The notes under the pieces were generated by a model. The model ran no database searches. It saw only the letters and a list, made by a program, of their open reading frames with translations, and had not been told where the DNA came from. This document shows positions 61,737 to 64,000 of a stretch of 64,000 nucleotides of DNA, piece by piece. The translations under genes and the position numbers were made by a program. Source of the DNA: an uncultured Prevotellaceae bacterium (GTDB lineage: Bacteria; Bacteroidota; Bacteroidia; Bacteroidales; Bacteroidaceae). The stretch spans positions 1 through 64,000 of the forward strand of contig CAMNIN010000011.1 of NCBI GenBank assembly GCA_946540735.1, in the 5' to 3' direction. The stretch's first letter is position 1, and every line of letters starts with the position of its first letter.

Positions 61737-62663
61737 TTACATCTGCACGTCGTTGACGAAATAGACCGGGCGCCCCTTGGTCTCATTGAAAATGCGCCCG
61801 ATGTATTCGCCGATGATACCGATGCAGATCAGCTGCACCCCTCCGAGGAAGAGAATGGCCATCATCAGCGTGGGGAATCCCTGCACAGGCTCACCCCATA
61901 CGATGGTCTTGACAAAGATATAGCACATGTAAAGGAAAGCCAGCATGGAGACGGAGAGTCCCAGCAAGGTGGCGATGCGGAGCGGAGCCGTAGTGAAGGA
62001 GGTGAAGCCATCGATGGCAAGATTGAAGAGGCTCCTCATGTTCCATGAAGACACGCCCGCCACCCGGTCGCCCTGCTCAAACAGGATCTCCTTCTTGCGG
62101 AATCCGATCCAGCAATACATGCCCTTCGTATAGCGCTCCGTCTCACGGAGCTGCTTGAGCGCCTCTATACATTTCCGGTCAAGCAAGCGGAAGTCACCCA
62201 CATTGGGCAATACCTCCACGCGGGTGGATTTCTGCAAGAGGCTGTAATAGCACAGCGAGAGCCGTTTGCGCAGCCAACTCTCCCTTCCACGGGTGATGCG
62301 CCTCGCATAGACATCCTCATATCCCTCCTCCCAGTAGCTGAGCATCTCGGGTATGGCCGAAGGAGGGTGCTGCAGGTCAGCATCCATGATGATCATGCAG
62401 TCGCCCCGGGCATGGTCGAATCCAGCAAGCATGGCAGCTTCCTTTCCGAAATTCCTCGACAAGTCGACATAGCAGAAGCGGTCATCCCTCTGCCGCATGT
62501 CCTTGATGCACTGGAGCGTCCGGTCACGGCTGCCGTCGTTGACCAGCAGGATTTCCCAGTCATAGGACGCCTGCTCGTCCATCAGGCGGGAGAGTGCCTC
62601 AAAAAGCTGAGGAAGAGAAGCCTCCTCGTTGTAACAAGGGATGAGGATGGTGACTTTTTTCAT
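61737..62663 (-). CDS. Polyprenyl-phosphate glycosyltransferase, GtrB/DPM-like (GT2)
   Basis: A 308-residue enzyme. The GT2 domain starts VTILIPCYNEEASLPQLFEA and has ILLVNDGSRDRTL and IIMDADLQHPP with the DxD. Two membrane segments lie near the C-terminus (about 235-257 and 268-290), followed by GEYIGRIFNETKGRPVYFV, typical of GtrB and ArnC-like proteins. It loads a sugar onto undecaprenyl phosphate. The GtrA-like gene before it overlaps by 4 bp, forming the known GtrA-GtrB pair for sugar flipping; the final transferase (GtrC) is not here. Confidence 0.92.
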   Translation of the reverse strand: MKKVTILIPCYNEEASLPQLFEALSRLMDEQASYDWEILLVNDGSRDRTLQCIKDMRQRDDRFCYVDLSRNFGKEAAMLAGFDHARGDCMIIMDADLQHPPSAIPEMLSYWEEGYEDVYARRITRGRESWLRKRLSLCYYSLLQKSTRVEVLPNVGDFRLLDRKCIEALKQLRETERYTKGMYCWIGFRKKEILFEQGDRVAGVSSWNMRSLFNLAIDGFTSFTTAPLRIATLLGLSVSMLAFLYMCYIFVKTIVWGEPVQGFPTLMMAILFLGGVQLICIGIIGEYIGRIFNETKGRPVYFVNDVQM

Positions 62664-63040
62664 TTCGAGCGGTGTTTGAATACGAACCTCACGAGCAGGA
62701 AATTCACGGGAATGGCAATCATATAGACTGGGATCGGAGCCAGTTCGGCACTGACCCCGAAGTGCACAAACACGTTGAGGAGGATGATCTGGAGGAGATA
62801 ATTCGTCAGGTGGGCCAATCCGAATCCGATTCCTTTGCCCACCGTGGCCTTAGACTTGAAGGTGAAATAAGAAGTAAGGAAGAAATTGCACACGAAACTC
62901 ACCGCATAGCCGATGGTATAAGCCACATTCCGGTCGATCCAGTGGAGCAGCACCCAATAAATCAGGTAGTGGAACAGTGTGGCAAAGACACCCACCATCC
63001 CAAAGCGTATGATTTCTCCAAGACTTTTCTTCTTATCCAT
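62660..63040 (-). CDS. GtrA-like flippase protein
   Basis: A 126-residue protein with four membrane helices (RFGMVGVFATLFHYLIYWVL; YTIGYAVSFVCNFFLTSYFT; two more near the end). The GtrA family is thought to flip polyprenyl-phosphate-linked sugars across the inner membrane for modification of surface glycans. Its ATG-to-stop overlap with the GtrB-like gene shows co-translation. A -7 box TAAATTTGC lies at 63051-63059 on the minus strand. Confidence 0.9.
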   Translation of the reverse strand: MDKKKSLGEIIRFGMVGVFATLFHYLIYWVLLHWIDRNVAYTIGYAVSFVCNFFLTSYFTFKSKATVGKGIGFGLAHLTNYLLQIILLNVFVHFGVSAELAPIPVYMIAIPVNFLLVRFVFKHRSK

Positions 63041-63050
63041 AAAGACTGCT

Positions 63051-63059
63051 GCAAATTTA
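63051..63059 (-). promoter_or_regulatory. -7 box of the gtrA-gtrB pair
   Basis: The minus strand reads TAAATTTGC, matching TAnnTTTGC, only 10 bp before the ATG at 63040. No -33 element is clear. Confidence 0.5.
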
Positions 63060-63100
63060 CTAAAATGTTTGGTTTATCCGCAGCGGTTGGCTGATTTTTT

Positions 63101-64000
63101 TTATAGATTGAGAATGATATTGACGATTCTCATGACATCGGTGACTGTGATGAGGCCGTCACCATTGACATCAGCCTGCTTGAAGACAAATGGCGAAGGA
63201 TCATTGCCAAGGATGTAGTTGGCTACCTGCATGACATCGGCGACGTTTACTCTTCCATTGTCATCGGCATCACCGATCAGCGTAGGCGAGAAAGGAACGT
63301 AGGCAGCGAACTTGCAGAACGTGGTGTTCTGATACATCTCGTAGGTCCAGGTGCCGTCAGAAGCCGCATGAGCGTAACCCTCATCGAAAGAGGCAGTCCC
63401 TCCTCTGCTTTGGTCGACCTTATAGAAGACGATGGTATTGTCGTCGACGAGGTTTCGTGCCACGACATTGTAATTGTGGTCGATATTGGATCCTATGCCG
63501 AAGTCCTGCACCAGGCACAACTCCCGTCCTGGTTGGAAATCAAGGATTTGTGCATCGTCAACATATCCTGATGACTTGCCACTGCTCACCATGACGTAGT
63601 TCTGGCCATAAATGCTATTGGTCTTGCTCCAATTGGCCCAGCGAGAGTTGTAAGTCTCGGTCTTGAACGTCCCTCCAAGTAGAGTGGCTGCGTCAGCTGC
63701 CCTGACCTCATTGTAAGCAGGCGACTCACAGAGCAAGGTATAGGGGGTATTGACCAGATAGGTCGTCTCCGCCGGAAGGAAACCGTCGAGCGAAGCCGTC
63801 ACCGTCAGCGTGCCTGGCTGGGTGAAGGTGAAGGAAGACAGGTCGTCAGCCGGAGTCTGGATAGAGATGTTATCGAGTTTGAACACCGAATTGTAGCGTC
63901 CGGCCACGAGATAGAAGCCATCAAACTCCGAACTGGTGCCCTCCGGCAGCGAATAAGTACCGCTATCGCCATTGGAGAGCGACCATCTCACCGTCCTCGC
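63101..64000 (-). CDS. Secreted protein with C-terminal dockerin-like repeats, cut by the window edge
   Basis: The reading frame is open to the window end, so the true start and any signal peptide lie beyond 64000; at least 299 residues are visible. The visible part is beta-rich (EFDGFYLVAGRYNSVFKLDN; TFTQPGTLTVTASLDGFLPA), a style of Prevotella exoproteins. The last 65 residues are two dockerin-type calcium loops: DADDNGRVNVADVMQVANYI and DVNGDGLITVTDVMRIVNII. These closely resemble those of the protein at 58279. The catalytic or binding part, if any, is outside the window. Confidence 0.8.
   Translation of the reverse strand, partial: ARTVRWSLSNGDSGTYSLPEGTSSEFDGFYLVAGRYNSVFKLDNISIQTPADDLSSFTFTQPGTLTVTASLDGFLPAETTYLVNTPYTLLCESPAYNEVRAADAATLLGGTFKTETYNSRWANWSKTNSIYGQNYVMVSSGKSSGYVDDAQILDFQPGRELCLVQDFGIGSNIDHNYNVVARNLVDDNTIVFYKVDQSRGGTASFDEGYAHAASDGTWTYEMYQNTTFCKFAAYVPFSPTLIGDADDNGRVNVADVMQVANYILGNDPSPFVFKQADVNGDGLITVTDVMRIVNIILNL

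Overview
The window looks like chromosomal DNA of a Bacteroidota bacterium, most likely Prevotellaceae. Reasons: promoters have the Bacteroidota -7 box TAnnTTTGC, often with a TTTG or TTG about 19-20 bp upstream; many secreted proteins end in the short 'GQRV..G.yiv.GkK' tail or in dockerin-like repeats typical of Prevotella; there is a PorE-like type IX secretion lipoprotein, a BspA/DUF285 surface protein and a Bacteroides-type M49 peptidase carrying HECLGH. Most of the window is GC-rich and densely coded; positions 1-1900 are clearly more AT-rich. I saw no tRNA, rRNA, CRISPR array or insertion sequence.

Layout. 1-3,700: accessory DNA. An OLD/AAA-type ATPase gene and a TOPRIM (DUF3226-like) partner, both broken by single-base changes in homopolymers, then a winged-helix protein with internal 21-bp tandem repeats and an unknown gene. 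3,770-9,000: a surface-protein cassette, with a large BspA-like gene holding a near-perfect 1,758-bp internal duplication, flanked by two paralogous small genes and by the last 12 codons of a lost BspA copy. 9,300-20,000: HI0933 flavoprotein, ECF sigma factor plus membrane/barrel protein, lipoprotein serpin, a REP-like palindrome array, a secreted GH30 enzyme, an AlkD-like protein, an M49 peptidase and an AraC-type regulator.

20,150-32,000: recQ, then a tightly packed run purU-hisH-hisA-hisF-hisIE-ftsE-lysC-lysA-GT2-GT10-LPS kinase, which links the second half of histidine synthesis, ends of the lysine/DAP pathway and probable lipid A core or glycan assembly. 31,968-34,208: acyl-CoA ligase with its XRE-cupin regulator. 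34,404-40,026: a possible sugar-use locus (AraC regulator, sugar porter, DUF5107-TPR protein). 40,023-44,072: a secreted unknown, then lipoprotein-GH28 pectinase-membrane protein.

44,137-51,779: LUD protein, topB, porE, an RNA m5C methyltransferase, thyA and folA. 51,797-54,779: Lrp regulator and an ExbB-X-ExbD-ExbD energy module. 54,974-64,000: a large FAD/Fe-S oxidoreductase, a dockerin-tailed secreted protein, a PL1 pectate lyase, a GtrB/GtrA pair and the end of another dockerin-tailed protein cut by the window edge. With GH28, PL1 and GH30, the organism appears equipped for plant cell-wall pectin and xylan.

Start codons were moved inward wherever a -7 box, a signal peptide or a conserved domain start showed that the longest reading frame is not the real gene. 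All family names come from recognising the sequence by eye; no database search was run.
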